Source: Devosia sp. FJ2-5-3
GTDB taxonomy: Bacteria > Pseudomonadota > Alphaproteobacteria > Rhizobiales > Devosiaceae
Direction of reading: 5' to 3'
Length of the DNA stretch: 64,000 bases
NCBI RefSeq assembly: GCF_029201545.1
Contig: NZ_CP104007.1
Coordinates: forward strand, 592,501-656,500
Both the position numbers and the translations under genes were made by a program. Positions 36,901-44,990 of this stretch are shown piece by piece (the first letter of the stretch is position 1; each line of letters begins with the position of its first letter). The notes beneath the pieces were generated by a model. It was not told the DNA's origin. It worked only from the letters and a program-made list of their open reading frames with translations, and searched no databases.

Positions 36901-38701
36901 GATCCTCATTGGTGAGGATCGGCTGGCGCACTTCGAGGCGCTTGACCGTCGAGAGACCTTCGAGATCGAAGAGGTTCGGGCGCGGACCGATGAAGGAGAC
37001 AAGGCTCATCACCGATTCCTCGCGGATCGGATCGATGGGCGGGTTGGTCACCTGCGCAAAGTTCTGCTTGAAATAAGTGTAGATCAGCTTGGGGTTGTTC
37101 GAGAGCGCCGAGATCGGCGTGTCGGTGCCCATCGAGCCGACGGCTTCCTGGCCGGTGGTGGCCATGGGCGCCATCAGCAGCTTGACGTCTTCCTGGGTGT
37201 AGCCAAAGACCTGGAGGCGATCGAGCAGCGCGTCGGTCGGCTCGGGCGCCTTGGGGGCAACTTGGGGCAGGTCTTCGAGCACGATCTGGGTGCGGGCCAG
37301 CCAATCGGCATAGGGATTGGAGGTCGCCAGCGTCGACTTGATCTCGTCGTCGGAAATGATGCGGCCCTGCTCGAGGTCGATGAGCAGCATGCGGCCGGGC
37401 TGGAGGCGCCAGCGTTCGACAATGTCCTCGTCGGGAATGTCGAGCACGCCCGATTCCGAGGCAAGGATGACGTGGCCTTCCTTGGTGACGAGGTAGCGGG
37501 CGGGGCGCAGGCCATTGCGGTCGAGGGTTGCCACGACATAGCGGCCGTCGGAGATCGACATGGCGGCCGGACCGTCCCAGGGCTCCATCAGGGAGGCGTG
37601 GTACTGGTAGAAGGCGCGACGCTTTTCATCCATCAGCGGATTGCCGGCCCAGGCTTCGGGGATCAGCATCATCGCCGCGTGGGGCAGGGGATAACCGCCG
37701 CGCACGAGGAATTCGAGCGCGTTGTCAAAGCAGGCGGTGTCGGACTGGCCCTCATAGGAAATGGGCCAGAGCTTGGTGATGTCGTCGCCAAAATACTTCG
37801 AGTGGACGGAGGCCTGGCGGGCCGCCATCCAGTTGACGTTGCCACGGATGGTGTTGATTTCACCATTGTGGGTGGTCATGCGGTAGGGGTGGGCCAGCTT
37901 CCAGGAGGGGAAGGTATTGGTCGAAAAGCGCTGGTGAACGAGCGCGATGGCGCTTTCGAAGGCCTCGTCGTGAAGGTCCTGGTAGAAGGCGCCGAGCTGG
38001 TCGGCCAGGAACATGCCCTTATAGACAAGCGTGCGGGCCGACATGGAGACGACATAAAAGCCGTTGTCGCTGTGGCTCTCGGGCACGTCGTTATAGACGG
38101 TGTTGGAGATGACCTTGCGGACGATGAGGAGCTTGCGCTCGAATTCATCCAGCGTCAGGCCTTCGGGTCGGGCGATGACCATCTGCTCGATGATCGGCTG
38201 GGTGGCGATGACGCCGGCCGAGAGCTTGGAATTGTCGGTGGGCACGACGCGTTCGCCGAGGAGGACGAGGCCTTCGCTGGCGATGCAGCGGCGCACGACT
38301 TCGGCGCAGCGGGACTTGAGGCCCGCGTCGTTGGGATAAAAGATCATCGCCACGGCGTAGTGGTGCTTTTCGGGCAGGGAGAAGGGCAGGACCTTCTTGA
38401 AGAAGGCATGCGGGGTCTGCACCAGAATGCCGGCGCCATCGCCCATCAGCGGATCGGCACCGACGGCGCCGCGGTGTTCGAGGTTCTCGAGGATTTCGAG
38501 ACCCTTCTGAACCACTTCGTGGCTGGGCTTGTTCTTGATGTTGGCGATCATGCCGATGCCGCAGGCGTCGTGCTCATTGGCCGGGCTATAAAGACCCTGG
38601 GCCTCGGGGCGGCCGTCGACGCGTCGCGAATTGGCGATCAGCGTGCGCGATTTGGCTTTGGTGGAGACCGGAGAAGTTTGTCCGTGCCGCTCGTGTGCCA
38701 T
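33968..38701 (-). CDS. gltB: Glutamate synthase (NADPH) large subunit
   Basis: This 1577-residue enzyme forms glutamate from 2-oxoglutarate and glutamine-derived ammonia. The N-terminal glutaminase domain starts at Cys47 in [11 protein letters not shown] after a 46-residue propeptide that must be removed. The FMN domain carries [20 protein letters not shown], and the 3Fe-4S cysteines are in [15 protein letters not shown]. The C-terminal GXGXG domain carries [21 protein letters not shown] lies about 8 bp before the ATG. Together with gltD it is the main ammonia-assimilation enzyme with glutamine synthetase. Confidence 0.98.
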   Translation of the reverse strand: MAHERHGQTSPVSTKAKSRTLIANSRRVDGRPEAQGLYSPANEHDACGIGMIANIKNKPSHEVVQKGLEILENLEHRGAVGADPLMGDGAGILVQTPHAFFKKVLPFSLPEKHHYAVAMIFYPNDAGLKSRCAEVVRRCIASEGLVLLGERVVPTDNSKLSAGVIATQPIIEQMVIARPEGLTLDEFERKLLIVRKVISNTVYNDVPESHSDNGFYVVSMSARTLVYKGMFLADQLGAFYQDLHDEAFESAIALVHQRFSTNTFPSWKLAHPYRMTTHNGEINTIRGNVNWMAARQASVHSKYFGDDITKLWPISYEGQSDTACFDNALEFLVRGGYPLPHAAMMLIPEAWAGNPLMDEKRRAFYQYHASLMEPWDGPAAMSISDGRYVVATLDRNGLRPARYLVTKEGHVILASESGVLDIPDEDIVERWRLQPGRMLLIDLEQGRIISDDEIKSTLATSNPYADWLARTQIVLEDLPQVAPKAPEPTDALLDRLQVFGYTQEDVKLLMAPMATTGQEAVGSMGTDTPISALSNNPKLIYTYFKQNFAQVTNPPIDPIREESVMSLVSFIGPRPNLFDLEGLSTVKRLEVRQPILTNEDLEKIRAIGDIDSNQFKTKTLDITYPKVNGAAGMEAAIDALCQAAEEAVRGEYNIIILSDRLVSADRLDIPTLLALAAVHHHLIRKGLRTSTGLVVETGEAREIHHFAMLAGYGAEAINPYLAFEALQALHAEGNYPEEVSADEVVYRYIKSVGKGLLKVMSKMGISTYQSYCGAQIFDAVGLNSDFVAKYFFGTATSIEGVGITEIAAETVKRHDLAFGDDAVLRKQLDVGGEYAYRIRGEKHAWSPDVVADLQHAVRTFEESPETAQDRYNSYAARVNSGENGYLAIRHLLDIKPIGTAVPLDEVEPAVEIVKRFVTGAMSFGSISREAHTTLAIAMNRIGGKSNTGEGGEEPDRYKPLADGSSNPLRSAIKQVASGRFGVTTEYLVNADQIQIKVAQGAKPGEGGQLPGHKVDWIVAKTRHSTPGVGLISPPPHHDIYSIEDLAQLIYDLKNVNEQADISVKLVSEVGVGTVAAGVAKARADHITISGYDGGTGASPLTSLKHAGGPWEIGLAETHQTLVLNRLRSRVRLQVDGGLKTGRDVLIGALLGADEFGFSTAPLIAAGCIMMRKCHLNTCPVGVATQDPVLRKRFKGTPEHVINYFFFIAEELRGLLAELGARTLNELIGRSDLLDQKRVTDYWKSHGVDLAKVIYKPEPLGEDTIYHSEEQNHHLEAVLDRKLVELAAPALETGKPVQIELPIRSRDRSAGAMLSGALARKYGHDGLPDDTIAITLRGTAGQAFGAFLAKGISIDMIGDANDYVGKGLSGGRIVVRPSEKAITTAEKSIIVGNTVLYGAIEGEAYFRGVAGERFAVRNSGAIAVVEGTGDHGCEYMTGGLVVVMGPTGRNFAAGMSGGVAYVLDEDETFRSRCNLAMVDLEPVQEEEDLMQKLHHHGGDLEWHGRVDISGDMTKHDDERLHQLISNHLHYTGSTKAKQILENWAEMRPKFVKVMPVEYRRAILEMEKKRASGTHVAAE

Positions 38702-39266
38702 ATCGTGGTCCTCGCTATCTGATCGCCTGTCGCCAGGCAGAATTTACTATGTCGTGCGCATCCTGTTGGTGCCGCTGCCGGCCCGCTGGATGCAGTCTTT
38801 GCTGGCGGGCACGGGGTCCGTTCGGGTCGCGCCTTTAAGGGGAGCGGCTCGGATGAACGAAAACCATCCATGCATGGGGAGCGGCGCTGCATCCAAATGG
38901 CCGCTCATAATTCGGGCTGATCTTAGCCCCGCCTGTCCGTTTCCGCTATCTCGTAGCGGGCCAGCCGGACCAGCGCGCGCGCTGGCCGCGGAGAGCGGGG
39001 CGACGCGTCAGATAGGACAGTCGTGCTGCCCTAACGCGCCGACATTTGCACGATTCAAAACTGCGTACAAGCAGGAACGTTGGACTTCGACGAAAAAAAA
39101 TAGGACTGCAGGTTTTTTAGGATAGGACTTGTAGGACTTTGAGGGGCTATTTGCACAAAGAGGCAGCAGGCTGCGCATATTTTAGGCGAAAGTCCTACTT
39201 TATCGGAATTATCCGAGAGATGTCCTATTTCGCCTGGGTTGGCGAAATAGGACAATAGTGGATCGC
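38702..39266. repeat. Intergenic region with seven TAGGAC motifs and a perfect 14-bp hairpin
   Basis: This 565-bp gap between gltB and dps has no convincing gene. From 39013 to 39253 the 6-mer TAGGAC or its complement occurs seven times (39013, 39101, 39123, 39132, 39192, 39222, 39248). The last two lie in a perfect inverted repeat, TGTCCTATTTCGCC and its complement around TGGGTT (39221-39254), 12 bp after the dps stop. The stretch is clearly more AT-rich than its surroundings. The hairpin lacks a T run, so it is not a standard terminator. Confidence 0.7.
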
Positions 39267-39740
39267 TTATTCAAGATGCGATTTGATGAACCACAAATTC
39301 TTGTCCAGGTCGCGGGAGAACGCGGTGAGAATGTCGGCGGTGGTGGGGTCGCCGGCCTCGTCAGTCGCATCGATATCCTCGCGCACCTGATTGGCGAGGG
39401 CGGCATAGCGCTCGGCAAGGGCGGCGAGATGGTCATTGGTCTTGCGGATGTCGGTGGGATAGGCGGCAAGCTGGGTAGACTTGGCGACGATCTGGCTGGT
39501 GCCCAGGGCAATGCCGTCGAGCTGGGCCACGCGCTCGGCGATGGTGTCGACATGGGTGTCGAGTTCGGCCCGCATCGGATCGAGCATTTCGTGCACGGCG
39601 ATGAAGTTGAGGCCCTTGAGGTTCCAGTGGGCCTGCTTGGTGATCAGCGCGAGATCGATGCTATCGGCAAGCCGGGCATTGAGGATGCCGATGACAGTGG
39701 ACTTGGTATTGGACTTGAGGTCGATGGAGGGGGTCTTCAT
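39267..39740 (-). CDS. dps: Dps family DNA-protection/ferritin-like protein
   Basis: This 157-residue protein forms a 12-subunit shell that binds DNA and oxidises Fe(II) with peroxide. The ferroxidase residues lie in LITKQAHWNLKG (His near residue 38) and the Asp/Glu pair in MLDPMRAELDTHVDTIAER. The C-terminus DLDKNLWFIKSHLE is typical of Dps. It is a second iron-handling gene in this window besides bfd-bfr. An EcfG-type promoter precedes it. Confidence 0.94.
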   Translation of the reverse strand: MKTPSIDLKSNTKSTVIGILNARLADSIDLALITKQAHWNLKGLNFIAVHEMLDPMRAELDTHVDTIAERVAQLDGIALGTSQIVAKSTQLAAYPTDIRKTNDHLAALAERYAALANQVREDIDATDEAGDPTTADILTAFSRDLDKNLWFIKSHLE

Positions 39741-39776
39741 GGTCAGATCCTTTGACGCTGGAGGTTCTGCCCGAAC

Positions 39777-39802
39777 AACCAGTCAGGCCGGGCTGTGGTT
39801 CC
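39777..39802 (-). promoter_or_regulatory. EcfG-type (general stress response) promoter of dps
   Basis: On the minus strand GGAAC at 39802-39798, a 17-bp spacer and GGTT at 39780-39777 match the alphaproteobacterial EcfG consensus GGAAC-N16/17-cGTT with one deviation. It lies 37 bp before the dps start, a normal promoter distance. dps is a known general-stress target in this class. Confidence 0.55.
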
Positions 39803-39839
39803 GAGCGAGCGTCAGTGCGTGTGTCTTTGCACGGAGTTG

Positions 39840-39924
39840 CCCTCGGGCCTGACCCGAGGGGCACTCTCCGCTAAGAACTGACCCTTGGGGGTTTGCAGAA
39901 TGGCCCTCGGGTCAGGCCCGAGGG
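39840..39924. repeat. Pair of 21-bp palindromes in inverted orientation
   Basis: CCCTCGGGCCTGACCCGAGGG (39840-39860) is an 8-bp inverted repeat with a 5-base centre. Its exact complement-reversed copy lies at 39904-39924, 43 bp away, so the two can also pair with each other. They occupy the gap between the hsp20 terminator and dps. They look like dispersed palindromic repeat units rather than operators. Confidence 0.8.
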
Positions 39925-39955
39925 AAGCACGGGCCCATGGAGGGACCAGGGCATG

Positions 39956-39983
39956 AAAAAAGCGCGGCCCCTGCGGACCGCGC
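39956..39983 (-). terminator. Intrinsic terminator after hsp20
   Basis: On the minus strand GCGCGG and CCGCGC pair around a 10-base loop and are followed by TTTTTT. It lies 25 bp past the hsp20 stop. Confidence 0.88.
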
Positions 39984-40007
39984 CTCACTACTCAGCTCAC
40001 ACAAGCC

Positions 40008-40463
40008 TTAGTTCACAGACTTGTCCTCAATGGACGGGGTGCTGCCATTGATCTGGATGGTGCGCGGCTTTTTGCTTTCGGGCAATTCGCGCTTCAGTTC
40101 CAGATGGAGCAGGCCGTTCTCGAGGCTGGCGCCCTGGACCTCGACATAGTCGGCCAGCTGGAAGCGCAGCTCGAAGGCACGCTCGGCAATGCCGCGATGG
40201 AGGAATTCGCGCTTGGTATCGGCAGTCTCGGCTGGCTTGGCGCCCTTGACGACCAGGGAGTTTTCCTTGGTCTCGATGGCGATGTCGCCATTGGAGAAGC
40301 CGGCAACCGCGATGGAGATGCGGTAGGCATCTTCACCCGTGCGCTCGATATTATAGGGCGGGTAGGTCTTGGTCTCCTGCGCGCCCAGGCTGTCGAGGCG
40401 GTTGAACAGGCGATCAAAGCCGACGGTGGAGCGGTAGAAGGGAGAGAAATCGATGGTCTGCAT
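40008..40463 (-). CDS. Small heat-shock protein of the Hsp20/alpha-crystallin family
   Basis: This 151-residue ATP-independent holdase binds unfolding proteins. It has the IbpA-like N-terminus MQTIDFSPFYRSTVGFDRLF. The alpha-crystallin domain spans about 35-130 (YNIERTGEDAYRISIAVAGF, then ENGLLHLELKRELPE). The start at 40463 has GGAGA 9 bp upstream; an ATG at 40472 would overlap that site. The leader is a ROSE element under a heat-shock sigma promoter. Confidence 0.95.
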   Translation of the reverse strand: MQTIDFSPFYRSTVGFDRLFNRLDSLGAQETKTYPPYNIERTGEDAYRISIAVAGFSNGDIAIETKENSLVVKGAKPAETADTKREFLHRGIAERAFELRFQLADYVEVQGASLENGLLHLELKRELPESKKPRTIQINGSTPSIEDKSVN

Positions 40464-40577
40464 GATACACATTCTCCATTGAGCAACGTGGTTGCGGTTC
40501 CAGTCCGATGGCGGCGCTCCCGGGTGTGGCGAGCACTGAATCCAACGGACCTTTTGTTCCCGGCTATCCGGCGAACA
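40464..40577 (-). promoter_or_regulatory. ROSE-type RNA thermometer in the hsp20 leader
   Basis: The 5' leader of about 114 nt ends with TTGCTCAATGGAGAA just before the start. This matches the hallmark of rhizobial ROSE elements, in which UUGCU pairs imperfectly with the ribosome site in a 3' hairpin that melts at high temperature. Upstream, GTCCG pairs with CGGAC and encloses a GCTC/GAGC hairpin. ROSE elements normally precede hsp20 genes in this order of bacteria. The assignment rests on the conserved 3' sequence and position. Confidence 0.8.
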
Positions 40578-40583
40578 CCACAG

Positions 40584-40611
40584 ATGTAGGAGCCCCGTTT
40601 CGGCGTTCAAG
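40584..40611 (-). promoter_or_regulatory. RpoH (sigma-32) type promoter of hsp20
   Basis: On the minus strand CTTGAA at 40611-40606 is followed after 16 bp by CTACAT at 40589-40584, which fits the alphaproteobacterial heat-shock pattern CTTG-N18-CTATAT. It would start transcription near 40577, giving exactly the leader length expected for a ROSE element. Confidence 0.65.
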
Positions 40612-40670
40612 AGGGCGCGCCAGGGGAAAATACGCAGATTTTTTTGCACCGCGGAACGGGAGAAAACCGC

Positions 40671-41507
40671 ATGTCGATCAACGCGTTCACCGAGAACCTC
40701 CAGCGCGACGCAGCCGCCTCGGGCCTGTTTGACGGCCTCTTTCTCGGGGGCTCTCATGGACGGGGCAGTGCAGATTTCTGGAGCGATATCGATCTCGTCG
40801 GACTGGCTCCGGCAGGGCGACATGAGGCCATTACAGACTGGTGGCGCAACTGGCTCGAACAAGGCGAACCGCTTCTCTATTTCAAGGTATTGCCGCGCGG
40901 CGGCACGCTGATCAATGCCATCGACCAGCGCTGGCTGCGGATCGATCTCAATCTGGTCGAGGCAGCCCAGATCCGAGGACGGGCCAAGGATCAGCTGGTG
41001 CCGCTTGTCGACCCGGCCGGCCTTTACGCCGGACTGGCCGAGAGCCTGCCCGATCATCGGGCCGATCCGCGCCGGATCGAAGAGCTGGTCTGGGAGTTCA
41101 TCCGCGTCCTCGGCCTCACCGCCGTCGGGCTCGGCCGGAAGGAATGGGTGGTGATGGTGATGGGCACGGGGCTTCTGCGCGACATGCTGAGCCAGATCAT
41201 GCAGGAGGCCCTGCCCCTTCCCGATCGGGGCGGCATGCTGCACCTGAGCAAGATCCTGCCCGAGGGGGAGATGCAGGTGCTACTCGACCTGCCTTATCCG
41301 GGGCCGGAAAAGGAGGCGCTGATCTCGGCGCAACTGGCCATCGCGCAGGCCTTTTTTCCGCGGGCCCGTCGCCTGGCCGCGGCGGTGGGCGCCGAATGGC
41401 CGACCCGGTTCGAGACGGCCACAAGGGACATGCTGGCCCGAACGATCGGCCGGGAGCCCGACACGCTGTGGCCGCGCGCTGAACACGAAATGAACGCTTC
41501 AGTCTGA
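40671..41507 (+). CDS. Pol-beta-type nucleotidyltransferase domain protein
   Basis: This 278-residue protein has GGSHGRGSADFWSDIDLVGL at about residues 26-45, which fits the superfamily signature GS-x9-11-D-x-D with both metal-binding Asp residues present. The rest is helical, rich in Leu and Arg. The fold is shared by aminoglycoside adenylyltransferases and toxin/antitoxin MNT proteins, but no partner gene is adjacent and the substrate is unknown. GGGAGAA precedes the ATG at 40671. It is divergent from hsp20. Confidence 0.72.
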   Translation: MSINAFTENLQRDAAASGLFDGLFLGGSHGRGSADFWSDIDLVGLAPAGRHEAITDWWRNWLEQGEPLLYFKVLPRGGTLINAIDQRWLRIDLNLVEAAQIRGRAKDQLVPLVDPAGLYAGLAESLPDHRADPRRIEELVWEFIRVLGLTAVGLGRKEWVVMVMGTGLLRDMLSQIMQEALPLPDRGGMLHLSKILPEGEMQVLLDLPYPGPEKEALISAQLAIAQAFFPRARRLAAAVGAEWPTRFETATRDMLARTIGREPDTLWPRAEHEMNASV

Positions 41508-41574
41508 CTGCGTTCAGGCGTTGAATTCTACAAGAGGGCAGTGAACGGTCACCTATTCCGTTCATGACACCTGA

Positions 41575-41606
41575 GGATCCTGTCATCCGCCCCCCGCACA
41601 GGATCC
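41575..41606. repeat. Perfect 9-bp inverted repeat
   Basis: GGATCCTGT and ACAGGATCC flank a 14-base C-rich loop, 68 bp after the nucleotidyltransferase stop and just before its terminator. No T run follows it, so it probably stabilises the transcript end or is a remnant of a repeat unit. Confidence 0.5.
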
Positions 41607-41619
41607 GCAAGGAAAAGAG

Positions 41620-41657
41620 AGCCAGCATCTCCTTGCCGGGATGCTGGCTTTTCTTTG
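41620..41657 (+). terminator. Intrinsic terminator after the nucleotidyltransferase gene
   Basis: AGCCAGCATC and GATGCTGGCT form a perfect 10-bp stem with a 10-base loop, followed by TTTTCTTTG. An ATG at 41641 lies inside its 3' arm, which argues against that codon as the start of the next gene. Confidence 0.9.
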
Positions 41658-41706
41658 TTTACCGGGCGTGATTATCGTGGGTCGCGTACAGCGTGGAGGC
41701 AGCAAT

Positions 41707-42681
41707 TTGACCGCCCAGGTCGACCCCAACGGTCCCAGACTCGTTATCACCCCGTCCAATCCGGCCCCCGAAGGGGTTCGCGTGGGCTATCTCGAGACGG
41801 TGGATCGGGTGCAGCTGCGCTATGCCATCTGGCCGAAATCGGCGGGCCCGCACCGGGGCACGGTCTGCCTCGTGCAGGGACGAACCGAATATATCGAGAA
41901 ATATTTCGAGACCATCGCCGATTTCCAGGCGCGCGGCTTTGCCGTCGCCACCTTCGACTGGCGCGGGCAGGGCGGCTCGCAGCGGCTGATCGGCAATCCA
42001 ACACTTGGCTATGTCGATCATTTCGATGATTACTGGAGCGATCTGCGCAGTTTTCACGCAAAGATCCTGCTGCCCGATTGCCCGGGGCCCTATTATCTCG
42101 TCGGCCATTCTATGGGCGGGCTGGCGAGCCTTTTTGCCGCGACGCGCGACCGGATGATGTTCGACCGCGTGTTCCTGTCGGCGCCGATGGTGAGCCTGCA
42201 CAATATGGAGCACGCCATTGCCCGCACCGCCCGGCTTGCCGAACTGGCCAGCTTTCTCGGGCTCGGGCGATTGCCCTATGCAAGGCGCGGCGACCAGAGG
42301 CCGACAGAAGCCGGCTTCGCCAACAATCCGCTGACCTCCGACCCCGTGCGCTACATGCGCATGGTCGAGACGATCAAGGCCGATGACGGGCTCTATATCG
42401 GCTCGCCCACCTTCCGCTGGCTGGGCGCGGCCATGCGGGCCATGGTCGAGGCGGGAAAGGACAGTTTTCCCACGCGCATGCAGATCCCCCTCTTGATATT
42501 GGGCGCGGCGCGGGACGAGATCGTCTCGACCCCCGCCATCGAAAAGCTGGGTCTCCGCTTGCGCAATGGACGGCATATGATCATTGCCGGCGCGCGGCAC
42601 GAATTGTTCATGGAAAACGACGCGATCCGCGGACAGGTCCTGGCCGCTTTCGACGCCTTCATCACCGAGCAGACCCGCTAG
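41707..42681 (+). CDS. Alpha/beta hydrolase, monoacylglycerol-lipase/lysophospholipase-like
   Basis: This enzyme of about 324 residues has the serine-hydrolase fold. FDWRGQGGSQR is the oxyanion-region motif of the lysophospholipase PldB group, and VGHSMGGL holds the nucleophile Ser. The C-terminal part has LLILGAARDEIVS with Asp and ARHELFMEND with His to complete the triad. The TTG at 41707 is chosen as start: GGAGG lies 7 bp upstream, whereas the earlier ATG sits in a terminator. Its TAG stop is supplied by a dispersed repeat. Confidence 0.85.
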   Translation: MTAQVDPNGPRLVITPSNPAPEGVRVGYLETVDRVQLRYAIWPKSAGPHRGTVCLVQGRTEYIEKYFETIADFQARGFAVATFDWRGQGGSQRLIGNPTLGYVDHFDDYWSDLRSFHAKILLPDCPGPYYLVGHSMGGLASLFAATRDRMMFDRVFLSAPMVSLHNMEHAIARTARLAELASFLGLGRLPYARRGDQRPTEAGFANNPLTSDPVRYMRMVETIKADDGLYIGSPTFRWLGAAMRAMVEAGKDSFPTRMQIPLLILGAARDEIVSTPAIEKLGLRLRNGRHMIIAGARHELFMENDAIRGQVLAAFDAFITEQTR

Positions 42682-42783
42682 AGCATATCACCGCGTCGTG
42701 GACGCGATGAAATCACTCTTCGTCCGAGTTAGTCGCGCTTCCGAACCGGAAAAGTGGCGTCCACATTCCTGGAAACGCTCCAG
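42678..42783. repeat. Dispersed ~106-bp palindromic repeat, copy B
   Basis: This copy aligns with copy A (26637-26743) over its whole length, with matching CTAGAGCAT start, GTCGCGCTTCCG, CCGGAAAAGTGG and GGAAACGCTC end. It sits between the convergent hydrolase and TadE-like genes. The hydrolase stop TAG is its second to fourth base, and the TadE-like stop lies 5 bp beyond its other end. Confidence 0.85.
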
Positions 42784-42787
42784 GGGA

Positions 42788-43195
42788 TTATTTGCTCACC
42801 GGAACGAGCACGACCGAGCGCAGGATAATGTCCCGGGGCAAGGGGATGCCGGGGGGGACAAAGACGTAGTTGAGCGTCAGCTGGACGTGGGAATAGGGCT
42901 GGGAGAGGCGCTGCGCGGACATGGTGAGGTGGCCGGGATCGAGGGGGGTGCCGGCCAAGCCGGCCAGGATGACCTCCTCGGCGCCTTTGATGTCATTATC
43001 GGCAAAGAGGAGATGCCGCGCGCCTTTTTCTGCCAGCTGCGAAATGGTCGACTGGGCATAGATGCCATATCCGACCTGGATAAACGCCAGGGCGCACAGG
43101 AAAAAGACCGGGGCGACGATGGCAAACTCGATCGCCGTGCCTCCTTGCGTGTTGCGCCAGAACCGCCATGCCGGCCGGGAGGGTGCGGGGCTCAT
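42788..43195 (-). CDS. TadE-like pilus/secretion protein
   Basis: This 135-residue protein has the TadE N-terminus GGTAIEFAIVAPVFFLCALAF near residue 19-38, one membrane helix after a Glu as in pseudopilins, and a short extracytoplasmic domain. The ATG overlaps the TGA of the upstream gene (43192-43195). It is the last of three related genes; Flp/Tad pilus assembly or an export role is likely. Confidence 0.85.
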   Translation of the reverse strand: MSPAPSRPAWRFWRNTQGGTAIEFAIVAPVFFLCALAFIQVGYGIYAQSTISQLAEKGARHLLFADNDIKGAEEVILAGLAGTPLDPGHLTMSAQRLSQPYSHVQLTLNYVFVPPGIPLPRDIILRSVVLVPVSK

Positions 43196-43632
43196 TCGGC
43201 CTTGCCCACATAGACTTCGAATGTCGCCAAAAGCTCCATCTCCACGTCGAAGATCGGGGTCTTGTAGGGTATGAGGGCGGTGGCCGTGGCGAAGCGATCG
43301 AGCCCGGCCTCGCAGGTCATGGTGCAGCCCTCCGGGCCGGAGGCGCAGCGACAGAAGGTGCGGGCCTCGAGGTCGACGCCGTCGAATTTGGCGAGGCCGT
43401 GGGCGATGACGGTCCTGGTGGTCGCGATCTCCTTGCCCTGGGTCTGCATGACATGCTGCAGGCCGGTGTTGAGCGCCGATTGCAGTTCGAGCTTGCGCTG
43501 GAAGCCGAAGCCCAGATCGACCGTGCCCGCCACCAGCAACATCAGGACCGGCACCAGAATGGCAAATTCCACCGCGGCATTGCCCCGGTGGTCGGCGCAG
43601 AAATGCGCGATGGGCCCGGACAGGCGCCTCAT
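43192..43632 (-). CDS. TadE/TadG-like pilus protein
   Basis: This 146-residue protein has the same pattern, GNAAVEFAILVPVLMLLVAGTVDLG near residue 17, and a periplasmic part with a cluster of cysteines (FCRCASGPEGCTMTC), which probably forms disulfides. It overlaps both neighbours by 4 bp, so the three genes are translated together. Confidence 0.87.
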   Translation of the reverse strand: MRRLSGPIAHFCADHRGNAAVEFAILVPVLMLLVAGTVDLGFGFQRKLELQSALNTGLQHVMQTQGKEIATTRTVIAHGLAKFDGVDLEARTFCRCASGPEGCTMTCEAGLDRFATATALIPYKTPIFDVEMELLATFEVYVGKAE

Positions 43633-44906
43633 GTCGCCGGTCCCCTGGCGAGGCGCACCGTGCTGGCGCTGCCGGCGGAGCCACCGGCCTCAGCGCAATT
43701 ATTGTTGATGGTGCCGCCGCCGCGAATGTCGATGATGCTGGCCACGATCTGGGTGCACCGGGCGGTGGGCTGGTTCGGGCCGCTCTCGGTCTGGAGCACT
43801 TGATTGGGGAAATAGACCGCCCCGCCGACATTGCCGATCACCCCGATGAGGCGCACCGTGCCCCCGGTGATGGCGGGATTGCCCATGATGGCCATGCCTG
43901 CAGTGGGGCCGGTGGTGGGGGCGCTGAGGTTCCAGTGCACGTTCTGGGCGATGTCGAGCACCTTGGTCTGGTTGACGAAGATGGTGACGCCCTGTCCGCT
44001 GATCCGGCTGCCGGGCGTGGCCCTGAAACCGGCGGAGAAATAGTAGACGCCGGGCGCGAGTGTAACGCTGCCGTCGATTTCCACCTGCTTGCCGTATTTT
44101 CCGGGGTTGAGCTTGTCGCCGGCCGGCATGCCGACGCCATAGCGTCCCTGGGCAATGGACTGGTCGACAAAGGTCGGGGTGTCGGGAACGCCCGGGCCGC
44201 CCCAAAAGGGCTTGTCGGTGAACGGGGTGGTCGAGGTGGCGCGCTCGATCTGGCCATTGGGGCAATCGGTGACCGTAATCTTGGCGCCGCCATTGGTGGC
44301 TGTCGAGCCCGGGGTCTTGATGCAGCTGGCCTTGAGCGACGAGGTGCCCTCGGCCCAGATCGCGTCGCCATTGCTCGAATTGCTGGCAACGACGCAGCCC
44401 ATATTGACCTGCACGCTGGCAGCCACGAGGATGGATCGCGACTGGTTGGGCTTGAGCGCCAGCATGCAGGGGACCGTTTCGCGCACCGGGTCGAAGGTGG
44501 CGTAGGAGACGGCGCCGATCTCGATCGAGGCCATGTCGAGAAACAGTCCCGACAGATATAGCCGCGGATTGGCCTTGAGAATGGCGCGCGACGAATTGGG
44601 CCCCAATGTGCCATCGGGCGACGGAATTTCGATTGTGATCTGGGCTGAAGGGCCGGTGAAGCCGGATGCGCGCGCCTGGGTTTCGCCGACCGCAAGGGCC
44701 TGATCGAGATCGTCCTCGATACTGTAGGCGACGAGCGCGCTATAGGCGGCGGCATCGGCGGCGATCTGCAATTTGTCGCGCTCGGTGTACCAATGGCCGA
44801 CTTCGATCGCCAGCGCGGCGAAGCCCAGCAGGGCCGGCAGGAGCAAGCCAAAGATGACGGCAATGGCGCCGCCATCATGGCGTAGAAAACCCACTGCCTT
44901 TTTCAT
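43629..44906 (-). CDS. TadG-like pilus-assembly protein
   Basis: This is a 425-residue protein. The N-terminus has the TadG helix GAIAVIFGLLLPALLGFAALAIEVGHW followed by ERDKLQIAADAAAYSALVA, the usual Tad_N domain. The long exported remainder is Gly/Ser/Thr-rich and has no von Willebrand factor domain that I can see, although some TadG proteins have one. It is the first gene of the three-gene cluster. No cpaB-F ATPase or secretin genes lie nearby. Confidence 0.85.
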   Translation of the reverse strand: MKKAVGFLRHDGGAIAVIFGLLLPALLGFAALAIEVGHWYTERDKLQIAADAAAYSALVAYSIEDDLDQALAVGETQARASGFTGPSAQITIEIPSPDGTLGPNSSRAILKANPRLYLSGLFLDMASIEIGAVSYATFDPVRETVPCMLALKPNQSRSILVAASVQVNMGCVVASNSSNGDAIWAEGTSSLKASCIKTPGSTATNGGAKITVTDCPNGQIERATSTTPFTDKPFWGGPGVPDTPTFVDQSIAQGRYGVGMPAGDKLNPGKYGKQVEIDGSVTLAPGVYYFSAGFRATPGSRISGQGVTIFVNQTKVLDIAQNVHWNLSAPTTGPTAGMAIMGNPAITGGTVRLIGVIGNVGGAVYFPNQVLQTESGPNQPTARCTQIVASIIDIRGGGTINNNCAEAGGSAGSASTVRLARGPAT

Positions 44907-44990
44907 GATGAGATAATTTCGCCCGCCCCCGGTATTTCTACCAATACGGCGCCTTGGTTAATGGCTGATGTATGCGCGCGTTAATAGCGG

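Noticed and set aside
35447..38722. Very long open frame (over 1000 codons) on the plus strand opposite gltB
   Set aside because: It mirrors the codon bias of gltB on the other strand, has no recognisable domain and is full of low-complexity Gly/Asp/His/Arg sequence; GC-rich genes routinely create such shadows.
39221..39254. Perfect 14-bp hairpin considered as the dps terminator
   Set aside because: No T run follows on either strand, so it is recorded as a repeat structure instead.
39055..39255. Short minus-strand frame of 66 codons in the TAGGAC-rich gap
   Set aside because: It begins inside the 14-bp hairpin, has no ribosome site, and its translation resembles nothing; the repeats explain the region better.
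40671..41507. Nucleotidyltransferase gene considered as a MNT/HEPN toxin-antitoxin module
   Set aside because: There is no HEPN-type partner next to it and it ends in its own terminator.
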